61,109 bases of DNA, taken from positions 1-61,109 of the forward strand of contig CAZZLW010000011.1 in NCBI GenBank assembly GCA_964654605.1. Reading direction: 5' to 3'. Numbering within the stretch: position 1 is the stretch's first letter; each line of letters starts with the position of its first letter. Below are positions 8,997-17,260 of the stretch, piece after piece. Origin of the DNA: Raineya sp964654605. GTDB taxonomy: Bacteria; Bacteroidota; Bacteroidia; Cytophagales; Thermonemataceae. Both the position numbers and the translations under genes were made by a program. The notes beneath the pieces are model-generated. The model did no database searches and was not told the origin of the DNA. It saw only the letters and a program-made list of their open reading frames with translations.

Positions 8997-9797
8997 TTAC
9001 TTTTTTTCTAAAAACTCAAAGAGTTCTTTGCGTGCTTCGTTGGTTTTCAGACTGCGAGAAACTTTGGTATAATATTGATAGCGGTCATAAACATAATCGT
9101 AAGCAAATTTAGCAAGCTCAAGACGCTCTTTTTCAAAACCAATAAGAGCTACCATTTCAGCTACTTGTTCGGAAGAGAAATACCCCGTGTTTTTCATTGA
9201 AAATTTAGCAATTCGCAATTTCTCCTCATCATTTGTTTCTTCTTTCATATTACGTTTTATTTCCTCAAACTCACTATCCAAAACACGCATAGCGTAGCGG
9301 TCAGTGGGCATAGGTTGTTCAGATTTATTGGCTTCAGGCTGGGTTTGTGGCTCAGGATTAGGTTTCTGTGTAGGATATTCTGGCTCCTCGCTTGGTTCTT
9401 CCCTGCGTGGATTAGGAAATGTCGGAAAAGGGTTGCGAAAAATTGGCTCGGGAAAACGAAAAATTCCCGTAAAGTCATTCAAACCTTGCAGACTTAACCT
9501 GTATTTGCCTCGTTTTTTACGAAGCACAAAAGAAAGATTGTTCAAGCCAAGCAAAGGTATTTTTTTCTCCAAAACAATAGGCTCTGTTTGGGGATTGATA
9601 ACTATTTTTATCCAATAGAATCCGTCCCAAAGATTATCGGCACGAGCATACAGCGAAGGAGTAGTATTGATAAGATTTCCGTTGATATACATCAGAAACG
9701 GCTCACCTTCAATGCTTTGCACAGCAATAGACGAAAACTGCCCAAAACAATGAGATACTCCCCAAAAAAACGAAGCTATTAGTAAAGTTTTTAGCAT
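8997..9797 (-). CDS. Secreted DUF4476 domain protein
   Basis: This exported protein of 266 residues has a signal peptide of about 20 residues ending in HCFGQ. The first half is a beta-rich region (about residues 20-110). A Pro/Glu/Gln-rich linker follows (about 115-165). The C-terminal 95 residues match the DUF4476 helical repeat pattern found in Bacteroidota (FSSEQVAEMVALIGFEKERLELAK, then YDRYQYY). The function is not known. It lies downstream of lpxK on the same strand with a gap of 75 bases and could be co-transcribed. Confidence 0.72.
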   Translation of the reverse strand: MLKTLLIASFFWGVSHCFGQFSSIAVQSIEGEPFLMYINGNLINTTPSLYARADNLWDGFYWIKIVINPQTEPIVLEKKIPLLGLNNLSFVLRKKRGKYRLSLQGLNDFTGIFRFPEPIFRNPFPTFPNPRREEPSEEPEYPTQKPNPEPQTQPEANKSEQPMPTDRYAMRVLDSEFEEIKRNMKEETNDEEKLRIAKFSMKNTGYFSSEQVAEMVALIGFEKERLELAKFAYDYVYDRYQYYTKVSRSLKTNEARKELFEFLEKK

Positions 9798-9872
9798 AAA
9801 TAGGTGTATTTAGAAAAAACACCTTCAAATTTGATACCAAATTTAGCAAAAATCTTTTGATTTCCAAGATTT

Positions 9873-10919
9873 TTAGCTCACTTTTTCCTGAAAAGATTTC
9901 AGGCGTTCTTGCATAAAATTTTTGAAAAAACCGCTATCCTCTTTATCCAAAAAAACGACTTCCAAACCTATACAAAAAACACGATTTTTATATTTCTCCG
10001 CAAAATTCATTTTTTGCAGTTTTACAGCATCTTTTTCGGTGCAAAGAAGAAAGGTATCAGGGTTTTGCTCCAAAAACTCACTAAAAATGGCTATATCTTG
10101 CTTACTGAAAAAATAATGGTCAGGAAAAACGAAATGTTTTTGTACATTGAACTGCCCCTGCATATCTCTTTCAAAATAATGAGGCTGGGCTATTCCTGAA
10201 ATCAAGGCTACCTTTGATAAAAGGGTTTCGCTTTGGTTAAAAATGTTGCGGGGTTTTCCATACCTAAAATGTGTAAAAAGCACCCTGCAAGCAGGGGCAT
10301 ATTTTTGTATATTTCGCCTGATATTTTCCTTTTCTGTTTTTGAAACTTGTTGTGGGCATTTGGTTACGATAATCAAATCGGCTCTGCGGGCTTGTTTGCG
10401 GCTCTCGCGAAGCCTACCCACAGGGAGAAGGCAGTCTTGATAGAACAAATTTTTGTAGTCGGTAAGTAAAATTTGAATGTGAGGTTTTACGCTTCGGTGT
10501 TGAAAGACATCATCAAGCAAAATCATTTGCGTTTCGGGGTGTAAAGCCAAGAGTTCGGGTATTGCTAAAATTCTCTCTTCGCCCACACAAACCTTGATTT
10601 TATTCCCAAATTTGGCGTACAATTGCAAAGGTTCATCTCCTATTTCTTGGGCAGAACTTTGAGGGGTAGCCAAGCGAAATCCTTTGGTTTTTCTGCCGTA
10701 GCCCCTGCTTAATGTGGCAATTTGATATTCTGATGAAAAGAGATGTATCAGATACTCAATAAAAGGTGTTTTACCTGTACCACCTACCCTCAAATTTCCT
10801 ACACCAATAGTAGGTAAATCAAACTGAATGGATTTGAGCCTACCTGTATCATAAAGCCAATTTCGCAAATCTGTAATCCAGCCATATAGCACCGCCAAAG
10901 GAAAAAGTAAATATTGCAT
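9873..10919 (-). CDS. lpxK: Tetraacyldisaccharide 4'-kinase LpxK
   Basis: LpxK phosphorylates the 4' position of the lipid A disaccharide at the inner membrane, using ATP. The N-terminal hydrophobic helix (MQYLLFPLAVLYGW) anchors it. The Walker A loop GGTGKT sits at residues 46-51 of the 348-residue product, followed by the family signature LSRGYGRKTKGF and the DDVFQHR motif. The start was placed at the Met before the anchor helix; an ATG sixteen codons upstream gives a non-conserved leader. The gene shows that this is a Gram-negative cell making lipid A. No other lipid A gene is nearby. Confidence 0.93.
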   Translation of the reverse strand: MQYLLFPLAVLYGWITDLRNWLYDTGRLKSIQFDLPTIGVGNLRVGGTGKTPFIEYLIHLFSSEYQIATLSRGYGRKTKGFRLATPQSSAQEIGDEPLQLYAKFGNKIKVCVGEERILAIPELLALHPETQMILLDDVFQHRSVKPHIQILLTDYKNLFYQDCLLPVGRLRESRKQARRADLIIVTKCPQQVSKTEKENIRRNIQKYAPACRVLFTHFRYGKPRNIFNQSETLLSKVALISGIAQPHYFERDMQGQFNVQKHFVFPDHYFFSKQDIAIFSEFLEQNPDTFLLCTEKDAVKLQKMNFAEKYKNRVFCIGLEVVFLDKEDSGFFKNFMQERLKSFQEKVS

Positions 10920-10971
10920 TGTATAAAATTTTGACAAAATTACGTTTTTCCAAAAAATTTTTGGCAAGAAA

Positions 10972-11003
10972 TTTGTGTGTTAATTTAATGTTAATTATTT
11001 TTG
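10972..11003 (+). promoter_or_regulatory. Bacteroidota-type promoter for the 113-residue membrane protein gene
   Basis: TTTG at 10972-10975, a 20-base spacer, then TATTTTTG at 10996-11003. The start codon is 55 bases further on. Confidence 0.6.
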
Positions 11004-11058
11004 TACTCTACTTTAACAAAAAAATGATGGTTTCACCAATTAACTGATTTTATGCGAA

Positions 11059-11400
11059 ATGAAAAACACAGAAAAAAAGCTCTTTTTGGTCAATGGTGTG
11101 TGGCTGGTAGCCCCCGAAAATAGCTTGGCAAATGCTGAAAGCCTTGAAAGGTTCTACAAACGCCAAAAGCTATTTATTCGTTGGGCGAAGCGTTTTATGG
11201 TAGGTCCTGTACTGGGCTTGATGATTGCCTTTGTGTTTTTACAAATGCAACAACCCTTGTGGATTAGTGCAATCATAGGAAGTATTGTAGGCGTTGGTGG
11301 GCTGATTGCTCCCTTCAAATACGTCAAAAATTCCTATTGGCTTGTGCTGGTTATTTTGTACGGATTTTTGATAAGTCAGATGATTGTAGGTAGATTTTAG
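11059..11400 (+). CDS. Small membrane protein of unknown function
   Basis: The product has 113 residues: a polar N-terminal section of about 50 residues (with KLFLVNGVWLVAPEN and a basic YKRQKLF...WAKRF stretch), then two or three hydrophobic helices at about residues 51-66, 70-88 and 93-110. I do not recognise the family. It has its own promoter and a strong terminator, so it is probably monocistronic. The basic stretch before the first helix suggests that the N-terminus stays in the cytoplasm. Confidence 0.6.
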   Translation: MKNTEKKLFLVNGVWLVAPENSLANAESLERFYKRQKLFIRWAKRFMVGPVLGLMIAFVFLQMQQPLWISAIIGSIVGVGGLIAPFKYVKNSYWLVLVILYGFLISQMIVGRF

Positions 11401-11420
11401 AAAACTTCGCAAATAGCTCC

Positions 11421-11463
11421 AAGACCTATAAGAGTATCATTGAAATCTTATAGGTCTTGTTTT
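11421..11463 (+). terminator. Intrinsic terminator after the small membrane protein gene
   Basis: A 13-bp perfect stem AAGACCTATAAGA/TCTTATAGGTCTT (11421-11433 with 11446-11458) is followed by GTTTTT. A second hairpin, GCAAATAAA/TTTATTTGC at 11466-11489, follows at once. Both lie upstream of the SDR start codon at 11506, which argues against a translation start inside the first stem. Confidence 0.85.
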
Positions 11464-11505
11464 TCGCAAATAAATTTTCGTTTATTTGCAGAAAACTTCG
11501 CCATA

Positions 11506-12300
11506 ATGAATGTTAATTCAGAATTTGCCCTTATTACTGGTGGCAGTCAGGGATTAGGAAAAGCTATTGCAGAAAATTTGGCTCAAAGAAAGATTCCTAT
11601 CATTTTAGTAGCCCTACCTGAAAAAATATTAACGGAAACAGCTCATTACTTGCAAAATACTTACCAAGTAGAAGTACAAACCTTAGGAATTGACCTTACC
11701 GAGCCCAATGCTCCTGAAAAGGTTTTTGAATTTGTGCAAAGCAATAATTTCAAAGTAAAATACCTCATCAACAATGCAGGCATAGGTTATACGGATAAGT
11801 TTGAGCGACTTTCTACAACATTCTTGGACAAATTATTAAAAATCAATACGGTGGCTATTACGCAACTGACAAGGCTATTTATTCCTACACTTGCCGAAAA
11901 TAGCCCCGCTTACATTCTGAATGTTGCCAGTATGGCAGGTCTTTTCACAATGCCCTACAAAGCCGCTTATTCAGCTTCCAAACACTATGTTATAGAATTA
12001 TCCTTTGCTTTGCGTGAAGAGTTAAAGGATAAAAATATCAGTGTAACTGTTGTATGCCCAGGTGGTATAACCACCAATCCCGAAGTTTTGGAAAGAGTAG
12101 AGCAAATGGGTAAATTGGGCAGAATACTAACCGCAAGCCCCGAGTTTATCGCCAAAGTAGCCGTAAAGGCAATGATAAACCAGCGAAAATTTGTTGTTCC
12201 CAAATGGCAAGTAAAACTATACAGCTACCTTCGTTGGATTTTTCCTAAAACTTGGCAAGCCAAAATTATCGCCAATGCTTTAAGAAAGAAAGTGCAATAA
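11506..12300 (+). CDS. SDR family NAD(P)-dependent oxidoreductase
   Basis: This classical short-chain dehydrogenase has 264 residues. The cofactor loop TGGSQGLG, the NNAG motif, the catalytic Ser in NVASMAG and the YSASK pair (Tyr/Lys) are all in place. The C-terminal basic tail after FPKTWQAKIIANAL is typical of the DltE/YqjQ-like group of lipid-modifying SDRs, but the substrate is not deducible. The start at MNVNSEF was chosen because the longer reading frame would begin within the upstream terminator stem. Confidence 0.87.
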   Translation: MNVNSEFALITGGSQGLGKAIAENLAQRKIPIILVALPEKILTETAHYLQNTYQVEVQTLGIDLTEPNAPEKVFEFVQSNNFKVKYLINNAGIGYTDKFERLSTTFLDKLLKINTVAITQLTRLFIPTLAENSPAYILNVASMAGLFTMPYKAAYSASKHYVIELSFALREELKDKNISVTVVCPGGITTNPEVLERVEQMGKLGRILTASPEFIAKVAVKAMINQRKFVVPKWQVKLYSYLRWIFPKTWQAKIIANALRKKVQ

Positions 12301-12365
12301 GATTAAAAAGAGTTTCAGTATTGGCAAATTTCAAGCAACCATAGGCTTAATTTCTCATTTTACCC

Positions 12366-12397
12366 TTTGGATTTGTGGGAAAAGATTGTTAGGTTTG
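12366..12397 (+). promoter_or_regulatory. Bacteroidota-type promoter for gatC
   Basis: TTTG at 12366-12369 and TAGGTTTG at 12390-12397 are 20 bases apart. The gatC start codon is 20 bases downstream of the -7 element. Confidence 0.65.
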
Positions 12398-12417
12398 TTC
12401 CTTAAACGTGAAAAAAT

Positions 12418-12705
12418 ATGAAGATAAATCAGGAAATTTTATCCAACATTGCACACCTCGCTCGCTTAGAAATTGAGCATAGCCGCGAAGAAACTATGAT
12501 GAACGAACTGAGTAAAATTCTCACTTGGATGGAAAAACTCAATGAAATTGATACCAACCACGTAGAACCTCTTACACATATTTCTACTGAAATCAACATT
12601 TTCAGAGAAGATGAGCCAATGCCCTCTCTTGATCACGAAAAGGCACTACTCAATGCACCTAAACGTGATGCAAACTATTTCCGTGTTCCAAAAGTTATAG
12701 AGTAA
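12418..12705 (+). CDS. gatC: Asp-tRNA(Asn)/Glu-tRNA(Gln) amidotransferase subunit C
   Basis: GatC is the small scaffold subunit of the GatCAB complex, which converts Glu-tRNA(Gln) and Asp-tRNA(Asn) to the correct amide. The 95-residue product shows the family pattern: the N-terminal HLARLEIEHSREE helix, the WMEKLNEIDT helix, the VEPLTHIS turn and the FREDEP strand. gatA and gatB are not adjacent, so the complex is encoded at separate loci here, as is often seen in Bacteroidota. The following gene starts 34 bases later and may share its transcript. Confidence 0.93.
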   Translation: MKINQEILSNIAHLARLEIEHSREETMMNELSKILTWMEKLNEIDTNHVEPLTHISTEINIFREDEPMPSLDHEKALLNAPKRDANYFRVPKVIE

Positions 12706-12739
12706 GATATTTTTTTGCGAAAATTTAGACCATAGATGT

Positions 12740-13837
12740 ATGGAATTTGAATTGGATATATTACCACTTTCCGTATGGCTTCCTCACCAAGAAGCTGCTA
12801 TCATTGCAGGACCTTGCAGTGCTGAAACCGAAGAGCAACTCGTTGCAACTTGTCTGCAACTAAAAGATTTAGGCGTGAGTGCCTTGCGTGCAGGTATTTG
12901 GAAGCCTCGCACAAGACCGGGTAATTTTGAAGGACACGGCGAAATAGCTTTGCCTTGGGTGCAAACCGTCAAGAAACTCGTAGATTTGCCTTTTGCCATT
13001 GAAGTTGCAACACCTCAACATATAGAGCTTGCCTTAAAGTATGGTGTAGATATTCTCTGGATTGGAGCAAGAACTACGGTCAATCCTTTCAATGTACAAG
13101 ATTTGGCAGATGCCTTGCAGGGCATAGATGTTCCTGTAATGATAAAAAACCCCGTCAATCCTGATTTGGCTCTATGGATTGGAGCGATTGAGCGTATTCA
13201 TAAAGCAGGAGTTCGTAAAATAGCGGCAATTCATAGAGGCTTTTCTTCTTTGCAAGAAAGCAAATATCGCAATCCGCCCAACTGGCAAATTCCTTTGGAA
13301 CTCAAAAGAATTTTCCCTCATTTACCGCTGATTTGCGACCCCAGCCACATCACAGGCGATAGAAAAATGGTTGCCAAAGTAGCCCAAAAAGCTCTTGATT
13401 TAAACTACGATGGCTTAATGATAGAAACGCACATCACCCCCGACAAGGCTTGGAGTGATGCTAAACAACAAGTAACCCCCAGCGAATTGGAAGAAATGAT
13501 TCATTCTTTCAATTTTAGAAAGCAAAAAACGGACGATATTGAGTTCAACAATCGCCTTGATGAGCTACGCAAGCAAATTGATGAACTAGACAGAGAACTC
13601 GTAGAAATTTTGGCTACTCGTATGTACTTGGTAGAGCAAATAGGTGAGTACAAAAGAGAAAACAATATCAGCATTTTTCAGATAGAACGATGGGACGAAA
13701 TATTCCGTACTCGCCCCCAATGGGCAGAAAAAATGAAACTCAACAAAGAGCTTATTCAAGAAATTTACAAGCTCATTCACGTAGAATCTATTCGCAAGCA
13801 AACCGAAGTAATGAGTAGGTTAGCTGAAAAAGTATAA
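12740..13837 (+). CDS. aroF: Bifunctional DAHP synthase / chorismate mutase
   Basis: This 365-residue fusion joins the first step of the shikimate pathway to the first step of the Phe/Tyr branch. Residues 1 to about 255 are a type I-beta (KDO8P synthase-like) DAHP synthase, with GPCSAE at 24-29, the KPRTRPGNFEG loop and a DPSHITGDR metal-site segment. Residues from about 272 onward form an AroQ-class chorismate mutase helix bundle (RLDELRKQIDELDRELVEIL). This domain order is standard in Bacteroidota, where the mutase also serves as the allosteric part for prephenate. No separate ACT domain is seen. A terminator follows. Confidence 0.92.
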   Translation: MEFELDILPLSVWLPHQEAAIIAGPCSAETEEQLVATCLQLKDLGVSALRAGIWKPRTRPGNFEGHGEIALPWVQTVKKLVDLPFAIEVATPQHIELALKYGVDILWIGARTTVNPFNVQDLADALQGIDVPVMIKNPVNPDLALWIGAIERIHKAGVRKIAAIHRGFSSLQESKYRNPPNWQIPLELKRIFPHLPLICDPSHITGDRKMVAKVAQKALDLNYDGLMIETHITPDKAWSDAKQQVTPSELEEMIHSFNFRKQKTDDIEFNNRLDELRKQIDELDRELVEILATRMYLVEQIGEYKRENNISIFQIERWDEIFRTRPQWAEKMKLNKELIQEIYKLIHVESIRKQTEVMSRLAEKV

Positions 13838-13842
13838 AAATC

Positions 13843-13873
13843 AAAAAGCAACTCTGATAAGAGTTGCTTTTTT
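13843..13873 (+). terminator. Intrinsic terminator after the DAHP synthase gene
   Basis: A 13-bp stem AAAAAGCAACTCT/AGAGTTGCTTTTT has a GATA loop and a T run. It ends two bases before the first parS palindrome. Confidence 0.85.
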
Positions 13874-13875
13874 AA

Positions 13876-13891
13876 TGTTCCACGTGGAACA
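13876..13891. other. parS: parS site 1 (ParB loading site)
   Basis: TGTTCCACGTGGAACA is a perfect 16-bp palindrome (18 bp with the flanking A and T) that matches the bacterial parS consensus TGTTnCACGTGnAACA at every fixed position. It lies between two convergent genes, 31 kb from the predicted origin, with an identical site 107 bases away. Confidence 0.88.
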
Positions 13892-13982
13892 TATTTTTTT
13901 GCCAAGATTAAAGTGATTTTTAGATTGAGGAAATTGTTTTTAGCTTTTCAAAAAATCAATTTAGCTCGCTATATTTTCCCAA

Positions 13983-13998
13983 TGTTCCACGTGGAACA
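13983..13998. other. parS: parS site 2 (ParB loading site)
   Basis: This is the second exact copy of TGTTCCACGTGGAACA, and it abuts the stop codon of the cysteine desulfurase gene. The DNA between the two sites is AT-rich, shows no gene, and is bounded on the left by the aroF terminator. ParB nucleates at such sites for chromosome segregation. Confidence 0.88.
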
Positions 13999-15141
13999 TC
14001 AAGCCGTTTTGCTTTGATAAATTTCAGCAATTTTTTGTAGAGCAAAATCAATATCTGCTTGGGTATTCATACGGCTAAAAGAAAAACGCACCGCAGGACG
14101 TTCAGGTGGAGTATTAAGAGCCTGTAAAACGTGTGAGCGGCTTTCTGAACCCGAAGAGCAAGCACTCCCCCCCGATGCCGAAATGCCCGCAATATCCAAA
14201 TTAAAAAGCATCATTGCCCCTATTTCCGAAGCAGGAAAGCTAACATTCAAAACCGTGTAAAGACTTTTTTCTATATCTCCGCTCATTCCATTAAATTGAA
14301 TATCCTCTATTGCTTCTTGCAAGCCTTTTATCATTCTTTGCTTTAAGGCTTTGATGTAATTCTGATGAGCAGGCATATCCTGATAGGCAAGTTCAAGAGC
14401 TTTGGCAAGCCCAATGATGCCCGCCACGTTTTCAGTGCCGCCACGCATATTTCTTTCTTGCGAACCGCCTGTAATGTATGCGTGAATTTTAGATTTTTGA
14501 CGAATAAACATAAAACCAACGCCTTTGGGTCCATGGAATTTGTGAGCGGCACCTACCAAATAGTCCAAAGGTGTTTCTTTGAGATGATGAGGATAATGAC
14601 CCATTGTTTGCACGGTATCGGAATGAAAGTAGGCTTTGTAGTGCTTACACATTTCGGCTACTTCTTGCAGGGGCAAAAGATTGCCAATTTCATTGTTGCC
14701 GTGCATCAGCGAAACCAAAGCATTCGGATATTTTTGTAATAAATTTTCCAAAGAAGCCAAATGAACATTCCCTTTTTCATCTAAATCTACATAGTGCAGA
14801 GGCAAATGTTTGCTACGGCTGATTTCTTCTAATGTATGCGAAACAGCGTGATGTTCAATCGGAGAAGAGATGAGATGTTCTATTTTCATTGTTTCTACTG
14901 CTCCCCATAAAACACAATTATCAGCTTCTGTGCCACCCGAAGTAAAAAAAATTTCCGAAGGACTTGCATGCAATAGCTCGGCAATGGTTTTTCGGGCTTT
15001 TTCAATTTCAGCTCTTACTTGCCTGCCGTGCCAATGCGTAGAAGAGGGATTGCCAAAGTTTTCGGTTAGGAAAGGGAGCATTGCTTCAATAACGGCTTTA
15101 TCCAAAGGAGTGGTAGCGGCGTTGTCCAAATATACTCGCAT
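13999..15141 (-). CDS. Cysteine desulfurase, IscS/NifS family
   Basis: This PLP enzyme takes sulfur from cysteine for Fe-S clusters and thiolated tRNA. The N-terminal VYLDNAATTP motif, the PLP lysine in AAHKFHGPKG, and the persulfide Cys in GGSACSSGS on a long loop mark it as the IscS/NifS type (group I) rather than SufS. The start at MRVYLDN gives 380 residues; an ATG seven codons upstream adds a Lys/Asn-rich tail not typical of the family. No iscU or suf gene is adjacent, so its partner is elsewhere. Confidence 0.9.
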   Translation of the reverse strand: MRVYLDNAATTPLDKAVIEAMLPFLTENFGNPSSTHWHGRQVRAEIEKARKTIAELLHASPSEIFFTSGGTEADNCVLWGAVETMKIEHLISSPIEHHAVSHTLEEISRSKHLPLHYVDLDEKGNVHLASLENLLQKYPNALVSLMHGNNEIGNLLPLQEVAEMCKHYKAYFHSDTVQTMGHYPHHLKETPLDYLVGAAHKFHGPKGVGFMFIRQKSKIHAYITGGSQERNMRGGTENVAGIIGLAKALELAYQDMPAHQNYIKALKQRMIKGLQEAIEDIQFNGMSGDIEKSLYTVLNVSFPASEIGAMMLFNLDIAGISASGGSACSSGSESRSHVLQALNTPPERPAVRFSFSRMNTQADIDFALQKIAEIYQSKTA

Positions 15142-15281
15142 AAAAATCTTGTTTTTATGCAAACCTACTCAAAAAAATCCAATTTTCAAAAACTCTTTGA
15201 GAGATTAAAAATTTCCATTTCATCAGTTCAAATATTTTGTTTTTTTGAATAAAATTTGCAACTTGCTCTAAAAAAGGTTTT

Positions 15282-16151
15282 ATGCTCAATATTTTAGAAC
15301 AAATCGTTGTTTTCAAACGCACTGAAATTTCCTTGCGAATGACGCATTACCCCGAAAGCAAATGGGAAAATACACCTGAATATGTGCGTAAATGTTTTTC
15401 TTTGAAAGAATTTTTACGCAAAGAAAATGCCTCTCAAATTATAGCAGAATTCAAACGGCAATCACCTTCCAAAGGCATTATCAATAATAAAGCGGGGGTA
15501 GTAGAAACTACACGTGGGTATGCACAGGCAGGAGCAAGCGGACTTTCTATTCTGACTGATAAAAAATTTTTTGGTGGCTCGGTACAAGATTTGCAAATCG
15601 CCCGAGCAGGTCTGGAAGTGCCTATTTTGCAAAAAGACTTCATTCTCACTACTTACCAAATTACTGAAGCCAAAGGAGCAGGTGCTGATGTTATTTTACT
15701 AATTGCCGCTATCCTCACCGAAGGACAAATCCGAGAACTCTCACAATTTGCACAAGAATTGGGTATGGAAGTTATTTGCGAGGTTCATAACGAACAAGAA
15801 TTGCAGAAAGCCCTTGTGCCTACGGTAGATATTATTGGCGTAAATAACCGAGATTTGCGAACTTTCCGAACCAACTTGGAAATTGCTAAAAATTTGGCAG
15901 ATAAAATTCCTTCGGAGTTTCTCAAAATCGCTGAAAGCGGCATTGAAAAAGTGGAAGATATTGTAATGCTAAGAGAGTTTGGATATGAAGGTTTTTTGAT
16001 AGGTGAAAGTTTTATGCAGCACGAAAAGCCCGCCACCATACTTGCCGAATGGGTACAAAATTTGCCCCCTTTGCCCAAAAAAGCTATTGCAGAAAGTTCT
16101 GATATAGGAATGGAAGAAAGTAATCAAACTTCGCAAGATGAGCCAAACTAA
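15282..16151 (+). CDS. trpC: Indole-3-glycerol phosphate synthase TrpC
   Basis: This TIM-barrel enzyme makes indole-glycerol phosphate, the fourth step of tryptophan synthesis. The family motifs are complete: IIAEFKRQSPSKG with the catalytic Lys, LQKDFI, EVHNEQE, GVNNRDL and IAESGIE. The product has 289 residues, about 25 more than usual because of a polar C-terminal tail (after NLPPLPKKA) that runs into the next gene by 14 bases. It is not next to other trp genes. trpE lies 16 kb away on the same strand, so tryptophan genes are scattered here. Confidence 0.93.
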   Translation: MLNILEQIVVFKRTEISLRMTHYPESKWENTPEYVRKCFSLKEFLRKENASQIIAEFKRQSPSKGIINNKAGVVETTRGYAQAGASGLSILTDKKFFGGSVQDLQIARAGLEVPILQKDFILTTYQITEAKGAGADVILLIAAILTEGQIRELSQFAQELGMEVICEVHNEQELQKALVPTVDIIGVNNRDLRTFRTNLEIAKNLADKIPSEFLKIAESGIEKVEDIVMLREFGYEGFLIGESFMQHEKPATILAEWVQNLPPLPKKAIAESSDIGMEESNQTSQDEPN

Positions 16152-17259
16152 AACCAAATTGAATAGTACGCAAAATCAGAAGGGAGCGGTGAAATACTCA
16201 CTGCTTTCCGTAGCAAAAATGCTTATTTTATTTTTACGCCTTACAAGTGAGCAGACCTCTCTGCTTTTCAAACGTAAAATTGAGGGAAAAAGAACCATTA
16301 GCGAATGGCTTAGGCTCTTTGAACAACTTGCCGAATTTGATAAACACGCTGATAATAGCCGAAAAGTGTTTATTATGCACGTATGGATAGGAGTAGTGCT
16401 CAGTTTTTTTGCAATGGTAATAATTATAGGAGTAGAAAATACCGCTTTGCTGGATATATTATGGCGAGTAGTGCTTCTTTTTCTACTCCTACACTTGCTT
16501 CCCTATTGGATATTGAAAAAATTTGATTTAAGCAATCGCTTACGAACCTTCTTTGTGCCATTGCTCAAAATACTTGCTCGCGAAAGTGAAGAGCAAAGCC
16601 TTCTGACACTGACAATGGAGCTTGCTTCCTCAGAAAATAAAAAATTTTTGACATCAAATACTCGTACCCCACCTAAAAAAGTATTTTCTTGGAGCAAGAT
16701 ATGGTTAGGGCTAATTATTGTAAATATTATAGCATTTTTTTGGGTGATGAGCATTGAACCTGGCGAAGGCTTCTATTTTGTATTTGCCTTTATTTTTTTG
16801 TTCATTGCCTTCGCTGTGTCAGTAGCATTGAAAACATATCCCATCGTAATTACAAAAATCTATACTTATCCTTGGCTTATTTTTTCTCTAAAAATGGCTG
16901 ATGATACCACGCTTGCCGTAGAAATGACAGATACCCTGATAGTACGAAAAGTACATAAAAAAAACTTTCGGGGAAAAGTAAAAACAAAAGTAAAAAAAAT
17001 CATAAGACGCCGAGATAAAATTACTATTAGCTTTGAAAAAGATGAGTACGAAGTGGCTAAAGCACAAAATATTTCAAACGAAAAATCCAAGAAAAAAGAT
17101 GTTTTGCTCAATAAAAGCAATGAAAAAAGACACGTGTTTCGGATAGAAAATAGAGAAAAAATTCTTGTAAAAAACGATACAGACACTGAACCCTCTTTGC
17201 AAGCCTTTCTTGCAAAAATTGCAAAAGCATACCAAACAATGAAACCTATTGAAAACTAA
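16138..17259 (+). CDS. Membrane protein of unknown function
   Basis: The product has 373 residues and four predicted transmembrane helices in two pairs (about 77-98 and 104-122, then 188-206 and 212-230). The 140-residue C-terminal part is strongly basic and charged (KGKVKTKVKKIIRRRDK) and should lie in the cytoplasm. I do not recognise a family. It overlaps trpC by 14 bases and is followed by the MFS gene after one base, so the three genes probably form one transcript. The tight coupling to trpC is positional only and does not show a role in tryptophan synthesis. Confidence 0.6.
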   Translation: MSQTKTKLNSTQNQKGAVKYSLLSVAKMLILFLRLTSEQTSLLFKRKIEGKRTISEWLRLFEQLAEFDKHADNSRKVFIMHVWIGVVLSFFAMVIIIGVENTALLDILWRVVLLFLLLHLLPYWILKKFDLSNRLRTFFVPLLKILARESEEQSLLTLTMELASSENKKFLTSNTRTPPKKVFSWSKIWLGLIIVNIIAFFWVMSIEPGEGFYFVFAFIFLFIAFAVSVALKTYPIVITKIYTYPWLIFSLKMADDTTLAVEMTDTLIVRKVHKKNFRGKVKTKVKKIIRRRDKITISFEKDEYEVAKAQNISNEKSKKKDVLLNKSNEKRHVFRIENREKILVKNDTDTEPSLQAFLAKIAKAYQTMKPIEN

Positions 17260-17260
17260 A

